Below, one piece after another: positions 31,971 through 43,107 of a DNA stretch of 43,354 bases (position 1 is the first letter of the stretch; each line of letters begins with the position of its first letter). The notes below the pieces were generated by a model that did not search any database, was not told where the DNA came from, and saw only the letters and a list, made by a program, of their open reading frames with translations. Source of the stretch: Chromera velia (taxonomy: Eukaryota; Sar; Chromeraceae); contig JAHBMJ010000647.1 in assembly GCA_018398765.1 (NCBI GenBank), positions 1 to 43,354 on the forward strand, given 5' to 3'. The position numbers were made by a program, and so were the translations under genes.

Positions 31971-32467
31971 CCTGACACTCACAGCAAAACCCAGGCCTAC
32001 CTATATATCCTCTCAAGATAGGAAGAGTTGCAAGCTGTTTACCGTCATGCAAGACCGTGATATATTTTGGGAGTGGTGTCATCATCACAACTGCCAGAGG
32101 CACAGTACAATCGAAGCTACAGCCAGAATCCCCGTTCCAAAACTGTCACATGCATGGCGCTGAGTGAGCTAGTGCATGCATGCATGCATGGCGTTGCGCG
32201 GCGGCCGGCCATGCATGCATGCACGCGGGCCCGCGCGGCGCGCGCGGGGGCTGCGGCGGCGCGAGTCAATTTGGCCCATATGCATGCAGGCGCCGGCCGT
32301 CTCGTCGATCACCCTCGATCATGCACTCTCGTGTTCGATCTCTGTGCCGAGTCTGTGATGTTGAATCAGCAGTGATCAGCAGTGCCTGTGACAATGAATT
32401 TTTGTCACTCAGCCGGTTCAGAAACTTGTTGGTAGGGATCAGATCTGAAGACTTCCCGCAGTGCTGC
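31971..32467. promoter_or_regulatory. Divergent promoter with TGCATGCA blocks
   Basis: Only 497 bp separate the ATG of the minus-strand nucleotidyltransferase from the first ATG of the plus-strand hydrolase. TGCATGCA runs lie at 32173-32190, 32212-32223 and 32281-32288, around a very GC-rich core (32192-32268). The first two runs can pair as a hairpin arm set (TGCATGCATGGC and GCCATGCATGCA). A shared, bidirectional promoter is the simplest reading. Confidence 0.6.
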
Positions 32468-33354
32468 ATGTTGCGTTCCGCATTGCTGTTCTGTTTCTTC
32501 CTCTCCTTCTCTGGGGAGCTGTGTGCGGGTGTGGGTGCATCAGGACCCAAAGAGAGACGGCAAAAAATCGGGGGGTTTCTTTCTCTTACCATGACATCCC
32601 CACCCGACTGGAGCTTCACGGACCCACAGGGACGGTTTGCAATTACCTCGACCAAGGGGTTTCGGCTGCCTGCAATTCTGCAGCAGAAAATTCCGCCCTG
32701 CCGCGACGTCGTCATCCTCTGCCACGGATATCTCGCAAGTCAGCGAATGAATTCTTTTGCATTGCCTTTATTTTTCTACCACATTGGACCCTTTCATTTT
32801 CTGTCTCTGAAACAAAGCGTTCCCAAGTGCTGCTTTCCGCTTTTATTTGGTAAGCACATTTCCATCTCTAATGCGCTCTTCAGCCGTGGTCCTTCTCATT
32901 GTGTCTCCTTTCGTCGCCCTGCCTCTCCCGATATTTCATCTGGAACCTCCTTAAGCACTCTCCCCTCCGCTCATGACAGTTGCCGAGAGCCTCTCTCTGT
33001 CATACACACCAGAGACTCTCTCGGTATCGTTTCGGTCTGCTTGCACCTGTCTGTCTCTGCCCTTTCTCTCCTTCCTGCCTGCCTGCCTGCCTGCCTACCT
33101 TCCGTCCTTCCTTCCTTCCTTCCTTCCTTCCTTCCTTTCTTCCTTCCTTCCTTCCTTGCTTCCTTCCTTTCTTCCTTCCTTCCTTGCTTGCTTGCTTCCT
33201 TCCTTCCTTCCTTCCTTTCTTCCTTCCTTGCTTCCTTCCTTCCTTTCTTTCTTTCTTTCGTTTGTCCTTCTTTGTCTTTCTTTGTCTTGCTTTCTTTCTT
33301 TTCTTCCTTTCGTCCTTTCGTCCTTTCTTCCTTTCTTTCTTTCTTCCTTCCTTC

Positions 33355-33417
<63 letters not shown>

Positions 33418-33597
33418 TTCTTTCTTTCTTTCGTTCGTTTCTTTCTTTCGTTCGTTTCTTTCTTTCGTTCGTTTCTTTCTTTCGTTCGTTTCTTTCTTCC
33501 TTCCTTCCTTCCTTCCTTTTCTCCTTCTCTTTCTCTTTCTCCCTCTCCCTCTCTCTCTCCCTCTCCCTCCCTCTCTCTCTCCCTCTCTCCCTCTCTC

Positions 33598-33640
<43 letters not shown>

Positions 33641-35202
33641 TTCTGTTTCAGTACGTCTCTGCATCCCCCCAGTTGTCTGTCTGTCTCTACTCAGTGGCAC
33701 TTCTTCGTTTGTTTGGCTTCGCATCGTGTGCTTCGCTTCCCCCCGTTGAAACACGCGAATCACACTATGTGCAGATAAGGACTATGGGTTGATGCCGGTC
33801 CTCGCTGAGCAGCTCCCCTACAACACCGTGAGGTTCGACTTCCATGGCTGTGGGGAGGCTGAGGGTCTGGAGGCTTGGTCCTATGGAGGATACGTGGTGG
33901 GTCAGGGAATGGAGATATTGGCAAAAGTGAAAGTAAAGAGTACACTGCAGAGGCTTCTTCGTGAAATCATCAAAGTACCATACTGCATCTGCACAGAACT
34001 AATGGCGCAGGGGGTCGAGGTGTCGGATGGTGGGGAGTCTCCAAGGCACTACAGACCATCTCGAGCTTGTTGATTTGGGGGGTTGGTGTGTGAACCTGTT
34101 TGGGCTGTTTCTCAATCTTTCACCCATCCATCCATCAATCCATCCATCCGTCCGTCCGTCCGTCCGTCCGTCTCTTTATCTGACATACTGTCTCCTTTCC
34201 TCCACTTCACACACGCGCACGCAACTATCTTTTTTCACGCTTTCCCCTCAACCCTTCGCATTCTCTCGCGTGGCCCTGCACTGACTCGATCTATTTGCGC
34301 ACTCACACTTTGACCAGCTCACTGATCGCTTTTGGAATGTCACTTTCGAGGTTCCTCTTGGTTTTCTTTTTCTTCTATTTCTTTCGTTTATTTGTCCCCA
34401 GCGTCGTTGTTGGTGCGTCTCTATCGGGCCTTGGTCATGACATGCTTCCCGTCGTCGCTATCCTTCCTTTCTTTTCCTTTCCTTTCCTTTCCTGTCTTCT
34501 CCGAGAAGCCTGTGCCCAGCTCTCGCTTCCTTCTCTCCTTCCCTCCGTTCCCCTTTCGCTCTCTGACGTCGCTCCTTTGAATGGTTTTTTTGTCTGAGGT
34601 TCTCTTTCCCCCATCATTTTCCTTTTCCCTTTCCCTTCTGTGTGCAGGACGAGGTGGACGACGACCTCCGAGCGATGGTTCTGTTCCTTCGATCCAGGGG
34701 CCTCAACGTTCGCGCGATTGCGGGACACTCGAGGGGGGGGAACAACGTTCTCATCTACGCCTTCAGATTTGACGACGTCCCGGAAATCATCAACATCGCG
34801 GGGAGGTTCGACATGTCGGAGGGGGTGATTGAAAGATTTGGTGACAAGATGAAACTCCTCGGACCTGAGGGACCTGGATTTTTTGAGTTTGAGGGGGGAG
34901 GTGCGACCAGGAAGATTACTCAGAAGTGCATCGATGCGAGATTGTGTATCGACATGTCCAAAGTGAAAGACCTCAAGGGGACGCAACGCGTTCTGACGAT
35001 TCATGGAACAGGGGACATGACCATTCCAGTCAAAGCAGCAGAAAAGCTTCGCGAGCTCATTCCGACAGAGAAACACTCGGTTCAGTTGATTGAGGGAGCC
35101 TCGCACTCGTTCACAGACAATCCCAAACACGCGAACGAGGTTGTTGAGGCAGCCAGAAAGTTTCTTGAAGAGGGGGACCTCGCAGTGCGCTCCCCGTCCT
35201 AG
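32468..35202 (+). CDS. Alpha/beta hydrolase, three exons
   Basis: Exons 32468-32738, 33775-33896 and 34648-35202 give about 315 residues, TAG stop. The first residues (MLRSALLFCFFLSFSGELCA) look like a signal peptide; an alternative start is ATG 32591 (residue 42), giving a cytosolic form. CHGYLA (85-90) is the oxyanion-loop HG motif, GHSRGG (157-162) the nucleophile elbow with Ser159; Asp254 in HGTGDMTIPV and His284 in GASHSF complete the triad. The exon 1/2 join across codon 91 restores a typical HGYLANKDYG run. Nearest families are the serine-aminopeptidase/acylglycerol-lipase type; the substrate is unknown, probably an ester. The exon 2 end could be 33893 or 33896. Confidence 0.85.
33061..33651 (+). 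repeat. Very long polypyrimidine microsatellite in hydrolase intron 1
   Basis: Successive blocks of (CCTG)n, (CCTT)n, (CTTT)n with CGTT variants, and (CT)n run for about 590 bp with few purines on the plus strand. It lies within the intron 32739-33774 and ends about 120 bp before its 3' splice site. Confidence 0.95.
34123..34171 (+). repeat. (CCAT)n(CCGT)n microsatellite in hydrolase intron 2
   Basis: ATCCATCC units turn into CCGTCCGT units. It is intronic (33897-34647) and without coding effect. Confidence 0.9.
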
Positions 35203-37274
35203 ACTGCGTCCGATTCAGATCTCTTTGACAATTCGGGTAAACGTTTCAACGATCTAGGAGCTTTTGAGCCGTCGAACTCTATCGATCAGCTTTCCCTACA
35301 TCACCACATGCCTAGCAAACTCTTTGATCCACCCATAGTTTGCCTACGCATTCATATTGTGGTGCTTTTTGTCTGTTTCTCTTCTAGCTATGCAACTCAA
35401 AGAGGATCGCGCCGTTTCTCATGGAGACGATCGTGTCTACTTTAAGTACGAGTGCATGCAGATCAATCAATTGCCCAGCCATACGCACCGCCGGCGTTAT
35501 GGCCACTCGCGGCCAGCGGCATAACGTGGGCGAGCTGCTCGACTCTCACTGCGTGCGACATCGTCAATTAACATACTATGACGCAACAATGCCCTGCTTT
35601 CACACCAACTCACTCCCCCCTTTCGTCGAAACAAAGACTCTATCAAAGTGAAGACGAATTCAACAGAGTCAGTCAGACTGAACTGTTTTCTTTCCTTTCT
35701 TTCTTTGTAACCATAAGCCAGCTAGCTACATCTATGAGTCGGTTTGTATAGATATAGTTGACTATTTCAACTATAGCTATATATCTATAGTTTATAGTTA
35801 TAATAGTCATTATTTGCTATAATTAAAGTTTAAAATAGTAAACTATTTCAACTATTTTTCATGCTGACAAAAATAGTTCACAATAATAACTATAACAAGT
35901 CATAATAGTCGACTATACGAACTATTTCAACTATTCTGACAGTTCATTCATACAACTCAGTCCTCATCCGAATCGAGACCAAAGAGGTCTTCAGGTTTCT
36001 CTTAGTCCTTCTTCAGGGCATCGCACAGACAGGACAACCTCTCCACTTTGCGCCGTCGTATTCATCTGTGTACTGCGAAGATTCGCAAAATGTGAGGCAA
36101 AAAAGGGTTAGTCTCTAGTTCCCCCCCCCTTTGTCATGGCTCCTTCCTTCTTTCAATGCAGACTCTTACCTCAAATCGACGTTTTGGGGGTTGCCCGCTG
36201 TGTGCTCCCTCCTTACATCAGTGTGTGAATTCGGCGTATTCCATTAGAAGTAAAAGTTAGCTTGTTTGTGCATTACACTGCGTATTGTCCGAGTCACATG
36301 CCTGCAGAGTCTGTAATTACCTAGGTAATCACTCCCTGACATATTAACATACTATAACTCTTTCACCTCACTCACGTCAAACAATTTCCAACATATACAC
36401 CACAAACCTATTAAACCTTATCTTTAAAAGTTGTTCATACTTTCATGCAGGTAAGAAACAATAAATAGAATCATTCTAAGTGCTTTAAAGACTTAGTTTT
36501 TTATATAAAATTTAGTGTGATATATAGAAAATTAAAAGTCACTTTCTAGTAGAAAAGTTTTAATTGTCAGTATAATCAGTTTTATTAGTACATCTGCCAG
36601 CTCCCCTGCTTCATCTCACTATGCACAGGCGCTCAATCCCTTCCTCTCTAGCCAAAACGGCCATCACTATCGATCCTCGAATTATGTTTAAACGGGCGTC
36701 TTTCTCTCTTATAGACGTTAGAGGTGGTAAACGATGTCTTTGGTATAAAGAGGTCGGCAATACTGGCCAGACTTCTTATATGCATATTGTTCGTCCTCCA
36801 TCTCCTCAATCTCCTCGATGGATAAAGGCCTTGTCTTCACAGGCCCGCCCTTGCAGCTTAAGATTGAGCAGCGGTTCTTTACCTGCACAGGAAACAGAAC
36901 CATCCAGAAGTCTGTAAAAAGAACTTGATGAGTTTATAGACGAGGACTAGAGACTATTGGACCCGCATGAAAGAACACCTACTTTTAAAAAATGTGTGCG
37001 TGGATCGTTGTCGCGTACATATTTATAAAGAAAGGCATGAAAACCACAGATTCTGAAGCACAACGACGCGCGATGCATCTCTACTGGGCGCGCTTCCCGG
37101 AAAAGATTCGAGACGGGTAGCAAAGGTGGTATTCACACAAACGGGCAGAACCTGATTGGCTAGCTGAGCAGCGCGTCAAGGCGCGCGCCACCTATTATAC
37201 GCTAGAAAAGCAAAATGAGTGTTGTCAGGCGGTGCCAGCTTGAGACCACAAAGGCCTCTCTGGTTATTTCTCTG
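35203..37274. other. Intergenic region, no gene firmly supported
   Basis: AT-rich at 35690-35950 and 36340-36600. On the minus strand, TTCGCAG (36083-36077) and a GTAAGA donor near 36167 would define a roughly 90-bp intron between short open stretches containing WRGCPVCAMP, and a further exon-like piece lies at 36718-36890 after TTTCCTGTGCAG. These could be exons of an unrecognised minus-strand gene, but no continuous model can be built. Confidence 0.4.
35754..35934. repeat. ACTATTTCAACTAT repeated at 80-bp intervals
   Basis: Exact copies at 35761-35774, 35842-35855 and 35921-35934, spaced 81 and 79 bp. The first is part of a palindrome, ATAGTTGA (35754-35761) with TCAACTAT (35767-35774). 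The intervening DNA is rich in ATAGT/ACTAT but not otherwise conserved. Confidence 0.75.
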
Positions 37275-39728
37275 CTAAGGTCGTATCTGGCCTCTGCCAA
37301 TTCTTTTGAGTGTTTGTTGTAGCTTTATTTTTGAGATATTGAGGTTTTGCTGACGAATAAACACCTCCAAGTCACTGTTGCTAACGATGTCTGTCTCAAT
37401 CCCTGTAATTCGAAAACACCGCTTACAGATGGTTTCGGGATCTCGTTCACTGTCAACCACAGGATCTTCACTCCTGGGAGGCAATACTAAAGCGGAGGTC
37501 TGGTAATGACGGAAAATCAGGTGGTAGCAGGCGTGGATCCACTTGGCAGTTGCACACTTCTCCTTGATATCAGGGTCTGCTTATTTGTACCTGGATAGAT
37601 AACTGTCTGTGTGACCATACTCTAATCGCTGCTGCTCAAACCAGGCGGCTGACTTGAACTTATTTAGGCTTTCAAAAGAAAACATTGTCTCGTAGGCATT
37701 GACAGGCTTAATCGGAGGGTAGTCGTTACAGAACATCAGCAGACGGGCGTCAATCCAAAATTCTCGGGCGTTGTTATACAGACGTTGTGCGCATAACACA
37801 TCTCCACCGGAAGTAAAACGTTTGATCAGATTACTATTAATCTTAACCGCTTTATTGGAGGTGTCCATTTGAATTTCCTGGGTAAGTGCTAAGCGGGCAA
37901 ACTCAGCGTCTAGCATCCATCCACCTTCTTTGGCGGGATCTGTATGGAACGAGGCCATCAATAAATTTTTCGAAAGAGGATTGATGACATACTTTCCAAA
38001 GGTATTCTGTAAAAGAGCGCTGGTGACGCCTTTCCCTGAATTTCGCTCTCTCATACATCTGCCCCAATGCTTATCTTCGACATGGCCTCCGATTGCCCTG
38101 GTAAGAAAGCGGAGAAACAGATCGGTCTGTTCTTCAAATGCAGTTTCAAAAACCTGAATGCGCATTTCTTCAATGGCTTCCTCGTTCAGTGTGGAATCGT
38201 ACTCATACTCAAGAACGATTGTGGTATCAATGCTATTGCCAATCTGTGACCATGGGATGAAGGTTTGGCTGAAAAGGTCATACACACCGTTTTTGAAGCA
38301 GACCTTGCCCTTGGAGCTGCGATGAAGACGATCGTACAGCATGTTGTTTTGGTTATTAGCCTGTCGGGCATAACACTTCAGTGCTTCAATAATATTTTTT
38401 GCGGTAGAGACATTTTAGAAGAAGGATGCCGTTTTTTCTGCAGAGAGGGGCTTTCGAATATTTGTCTGAAGACAGATACCCAAAAGGGCATTGTCGACCT
38501 GCATAGGGTAAGATTCCCACCGATGACCCTCTCGGAAAAAAAATTCTCTGCGACAGTATTTCAGCTGGTCATCTAAGATGGTTCGAGGGAGAGATCCCGC
38601 TTCTGCATCAGAAGAAGCTAAGAACAACGGAGGAGTAACCGTTTTATGATCGTAAAATGACCGTCCGGCAGCTTGGCAAGGAAAAAGAAGACGAGCCGTT
38701 TCGGTAGCTGCCATTTCAGCAATCGTTTTAGTGTATAACTGCAAATTGTTTTCGTGTGCCCACATGCGGAGAGACGCTTTCGTTAAACGCTGTTTATTAC
38801 CCGCCCGAAAGAGAAATGAATTGAACTTGATGTCGCACTCATGCAGATTATATTTTGTTGGGTACTTTTCAGAAAATGTGTGGAAGAGCTGACGACCAGC
38901 TTCTCCCAATTCATTCTTAATTGCGTGCCCGATATCGATCCACTGCTGATAGTTTTGTACCCACTCATCCGAAAGGCAATGATACAGCTGTTCGATCTCC
39001 CCAGCAATGTTATCCATCTGTTGAGAACATAAAAAGGGTTCTGCAGCGGGGATGCTTTGGGCTTCTTCTATTGGATGCAGACATGGTGCGACTTTGAGTT
39101 TTGCTTTGGCCTTTCTGCTACCAGAAGCGCTGATAGTATTAATCAAAAATGACGGAACTTCTCGAAAAAGGCCACCACTCAATATGGCTTTGGCTTGCTC
39201 AAAAGATATCTGCATAGCTCCAGGAACAAACATACAGTAAAAGATGTTAGGTTGCCCACTGATATGGACAACTGTCGGTGGGGCAATCGCTAGTCCTCCA
39301 TCATATCGTGTATCCACCTTTTTGTACGTTGATAATGTCCCGTTTCTTGTTTGAACTCGTTCATCATATTGGAAATATATGTGAAACCCTCTTTGCGTGT
39401 GAACTGTAAGGTGTTCTTTCAACTCAGGGTGTTCTCTGACTGTTTTTTCGTATTCGTCTCAATTATCAAAGTCAAAAACAGACAAATTACTCTTCTTTCC
39501 AGTAATGAGCACGATAGCTTCATGTTTTTCCAGATCAATGTACGTATCCATATTTTTGCGCGTAATCTCGGACCATTTTGGGGGTAGGTAAAATGTTTTT
39601 CTCTTCTCTTGTCCAGTTTTAGGATCCAGCGGGATTTGGACGTGACTGAAGGTAAAAAATATGAAGCCAGCTTCCTTGTACAGCCAAGCATAGGCTGCAA
39701 GCTGTTGCCGATCATTTTTGACGTTCAT
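37275..39728 (-). pseudogene. Virus-type primase/SF3 helicase (D5-like) with internal stops
   Basis: One minus-strand frame, about 818 codons from ATG 39728, with no frameshift. N-terminal archaeo-eukaryotic primase features: VFDFDN (about 39462-39479), HTQRGFHIYF and VDTRYDGGLAIAPP. Then a primase C-terminal-like WIDIGHAIKN region. The SF3 helicase part has a Walker A-like RNSGKGVTSALL (about 38005-38043), Walker B-like LALTQEI and sensor MFCNDYPP; a winged-helix-like tail follows. Stops at 39461-39459 (TGA), 38417-38415 (TAA), 37583-37581 (TAA); the frame ends at TAG 37277-37275. This fusion is known from NCLDVs, virophages and polinton-like viruses, where it drives genome replication. No capsid or other viral gene is recognised nearby. 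Most likely an endogenised, decaying copy; readthrough expression is not excluded. Confidence 0.8.
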
Positions 39729-42468
39729 TTTCTTTTTTTCCTCTTGTGATATATGTCGAAAAGAATGGCCACAGAATTTTTTTAAAAAAAAAAATAATCG
39801 TGGAGCAATCGAGCGCTGAAGTATGTATCTGCAGAAGATGTGCATAAACTTTTTAAGATGATTCGATAACCACCTTCCATGTAGACTGACTAGATATATC
39901 TTAATATTTGTCGTTAAGCAGCTCGGCACTCTCCTGGGGGGATGGTATGTCGATGTAAATCGAAGAAGTCCAAATAAACTGCAAGAAATGAAATATCAGA
40001 AAGTCATGCAGGGTTACTAACTATCTTTGCCGTAAAGAGACCTTTACTAAACTTCCCTGGTTATGTACAGCATGCAAGAACCGGGATGGCTAGCAGTCTT
40101 GGATATGAAGCGTCAGAGAGCCGGAAACGAAGTGTATAGGTTATTGTTACAAGCTCACCTACCTATATTCTTCTACTCATCCGTGGAACAAGCTTCCGCG
40201 CTGCGCATGATGTCGCACAGGCTGCAAAAAGGTAGAAAAGAGTCCGAAAGACTGCTTTCTAGCTTTACCGACCTGAGTTCGTTGCGCCGATGCAGCGCGA
40301 TGCAGCTCGTAGGTACGGTGTACCAGGCCCCCGAAGGCGCACAGCTTCAGCACTATGCAGTCCCAAATCTTTGAATTTTACGTCCGCCTGCACATTGGAA
40401 AGCAGACAGAAATAAATTCGAAAACAGCTGCAAAAAGCAGTCGGGAAGATAAGACTTGGCGTGAAGCCGGAGATGTTCTGAACAGACGTATACGTGCTGA
40501 ATTCAGACTGACTTCTGCTTCAGCACCGTAAAAACCACAGCGAAGCGACGGCAAAAAGCATCATGCGCCAAAACTTCACCAGATCGGCTGCGTACAGGGA
40601 TGCTCTGCACGCAAAGGAGGTATACATATGGAATCAGAGAGTGCTCCGTGACTAGGAGTACTCAGGTCGAGTGATGAACGCGCCACAGCCTGTTTAGGGG
40701 TTGATGGCATCAAGCCCATGCATGGCTTATCCGAACCAGACTGTATGTGGGCTAAGGAGCAAGCTCCGTAACAGAAGACAGTGGCCGTCGAGAAAAAAAG
40801 CGAGTTTGAGAGCGGAAAGCCAACTGACCATGAGGTGGGTTTGCAGAGAGATGGTCTCGACAACAGTTGTTCGCGATGAACAATGATGGCTGGCCTTTCT
40901 GACCAACACATCGATGGAACGGAATGAAAATTCGTGTTCATGACCGGGGGAGCAGAGCGCTGAAGTGGGGCCGAAGTGGCTGCGACTGACTAAAGGATTA
41001 TGTTTGTGTGGACGGTAGAAGAGAGCCTTATGCAGGCATAGGGGTATAATTGGAGTATGCGCAACAGTAGCTAGCTGGGCATTGCGCTGTGTTGCTTGCC
41101 GATCGAACAATTCTTTTTCAGCTCAAGAGGAGCACAGCCTACCACGCGACTAGCCGGATGTTCAATGCTGTCCCAATGGGTGCTCTTATCGATGCACGCT
41201 TCCCTACGCACAGTCCCCACGTGTGCGATAAACAGGGAGAAGCAGCCTCTTTAGGGGGGGAGGTGCCAGCGTGTCATCACGAGCGATTGAACGGACCCGT
41301 CTCCGTAGGCCTGGACGATCGGCGCGGGCGATTCCTTCGGTGCGCGCGGCAGCGCCGCGACCCCAACAAAATCGCATGTACATGGCAGATCGTGGCAGTC
41401 CCATGTTCTTTAGATGGACGTACGCGGGCAACATCGGGCAACACGCCGATTCGCTGACTTAAAGAGGGCCGCAACTCTGTATGCAGGCTGCAGAATTTCT
41501 TGTCCCCAGAATCGCCGTGGTGTCTCTCGACGACTCTACATCGCGTCCAGCAGCTAGTGGGACGCTGGGAAGCGAGACTAGATCCGTTGTTTTCCCTTAC
41601 TGCGGCTGGGTGTTGTCCGTCGCGCTTGTGCTTCGAACTGGACTGGGGTTGATGGGGGCAAGGAGGCATTTCCTGCCCCGAGTGGAGGCTTCTCGCTGGG
41701 TAGCGACTCAGGGAGCAGCAAAAACTCGGGGGAGCGCGAGAATATGTAGTGGGGGGGAGGAAGAAGTCGGGGGGGCAGGTTTGGAGTGGAAGCTGAAGGC
41801 GTCAGTCTTGTCCCGTCTCTGCTTGAACGTGGACGTCTGCAACCAACACATTGGGTCGAGGCCTGCTCCGAGGTTTCATGAGGAGGGCAGCCACGAGTTG
41901 ACGGGTGAGGATGTTGATCAGGGGGCGGACTCTGGAAGAAGAGCGCAGGTGGTCTTGGATGAGCAGGAACTGCCTGACTGGCGAGATGTTGACGAGACGG
42001 GTCCGTTGTGAAGCCTGCCTGTTGTGTTCCCAGCCCTAGTCCCAGCCTTGCGTGCTCCTCGATTCCTGTTCTCACTCGCCCAAGCTGCTTTTCCCCTGCC
42101 CGTTCTTCTGTCCTGGACCTCAAGCTCAAAGACCTCCCTACTCTTTGCAGTTCTTTCTGCTCCCTGCTACCCCTTCTGCCCGTTGGGCCGCCTTTCGCCT
42201 CCCCCTTTCGATTTGTCTGCTCCTTTCTGGCCGTCCTCACCCTCCCTGGTCCTTCCACAGCTCTTGCCTTGAGCAATTCTGAATCCCTTTGGTTCGTATT
42301 CTTCTTTCCGATCGATCTACAAGCACCTCTACGTGTGGTGCCCTGTTCTTCTGCCCTTCCTTCGCTCCATTCCCCTCCCCTTCTGCGCTTATCTCCCGTG
42401 GTTCCTTCTTCCCCCCTGTGGTTCGGCCCTCATCCCCCTCCCGTCTTTGCTTGCGTAATCGGTCCAAC
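39729..42468. other. Unassigned region
   Basis: No recognised gene. Open stretches at 40063-40374 and 41481-42011 on the plus strand and several minus-strand frames lack known motifs. The composition changes from AT-rich (to about 40020) to balanced, then pyrimidine-rich on the plus strand from 42010. The stretch beyond the primase ATG stays open to 39929 but reads as low-complexity. Confidence 0.45.
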
Positions 42469-42990
42469 CATGCCCTTCGTTCTCCCCTGCCCTTCTGTCC
42501 TCACCTCTTGCCCCCTGTTTGCCCCCTGTTTCTCTTCCAGCCATGCCCTTCGTTCCCACCGGGCGTCCTGTCCTCACCTCTTGCTCTTTCAGCCCTGCCC
42601 GTCGTTCCCCTCTGCCGTTCTGTCCTCACTCCTTGCCCCCTGTCTCTCTCCCAGCCCTGCCCTTCGTTCCCCCCTGCTTTTCTGTCCTCACATCTTGCCC
42701 TCTGCATCTCTGCCCTTCGTTGCCCCCTGCCGTTCTGTCCTCACCTCTTGCCCCCTGTTTCTTTTCCAGCCATGCCCTTCGTTCCCACCGGCCGTCCTGT
42801 CCTCACCTCTTGCTCTTCCAGCCCTGCCCTTCGTTCCCCTCTGCCGTTCTGTTGCCCTCTGTTTCTCTTCCAGCCCTGCCCTTCGCTCCCCCTGCCGTTC
42901 TGTCCTTGCCTCTTGCTCTTCGAACCCTGACCTTCGTTTCCCTCTGCCGTACTGTCCTCACCTCTTGCCCCCCCTTCGTAGTTCCGTCCT
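42469..42990 (+). repeat. Pyrimidine-rich minisatellite with higher-order duplication
   Basis: About eight units of roughly 50-66 bp, each with CATGCCCTTCGTTC or CCTGCCCTTCGTTC, TTCTGTCCTCACCTCTTGC and often TTTCTCTTCCAG. A larger segment recurs at a distance of about 229 bp (42541 and 42770, both starting CCATGCCCTTCGTTCCCACC). Long open frames on both strands here are by-products of the composition. Confidence 0.85.
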
Positions 42991-43107
42991 GTCCTTACCT
43001 CTTGGGATCTTTGTAGCTGATCACTACCTTCCCCCCTTTTTCTTGTGTCCCTCGAGCTGGGTCTTTCTCCAAAGGCCAAGTCATTTCTTCCCCTCACCTT
43101 CCTGCAG

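Noticed and set aside
32180-33778. 532-residue plus-strand open frame
   Set aside because: Beyond the real first exon it is the translation of the pyrimidine microsatellite (runs of Phe, Leu and Ser), which is intronic.
29610-35202. CBASS-like operon (cyclase plus lipase effector)
   Set aside because: The genes are divergent, spliced and eukaryotic. There is no E1/E2, HORMA or other ancillary gene, and the hydrolase is of a common housekeeping type. Only co-regulation is proposed.
14763-39728. Reassigned stop codons (TAA/TAG as Gln, TGA as Trp) in the elements
   Set aside because: The pattern fits, but all four host genes end in TAG, the gypsy element and the copia RT part also carry frameshifts, and LTR mismatches are transitions. 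Decay by deamination explains everything more simply.
42469-42990. CRISPR array
   Set aside because: Units are directly adjacent and variable, without unique spacers, and the host is eukaryotic.
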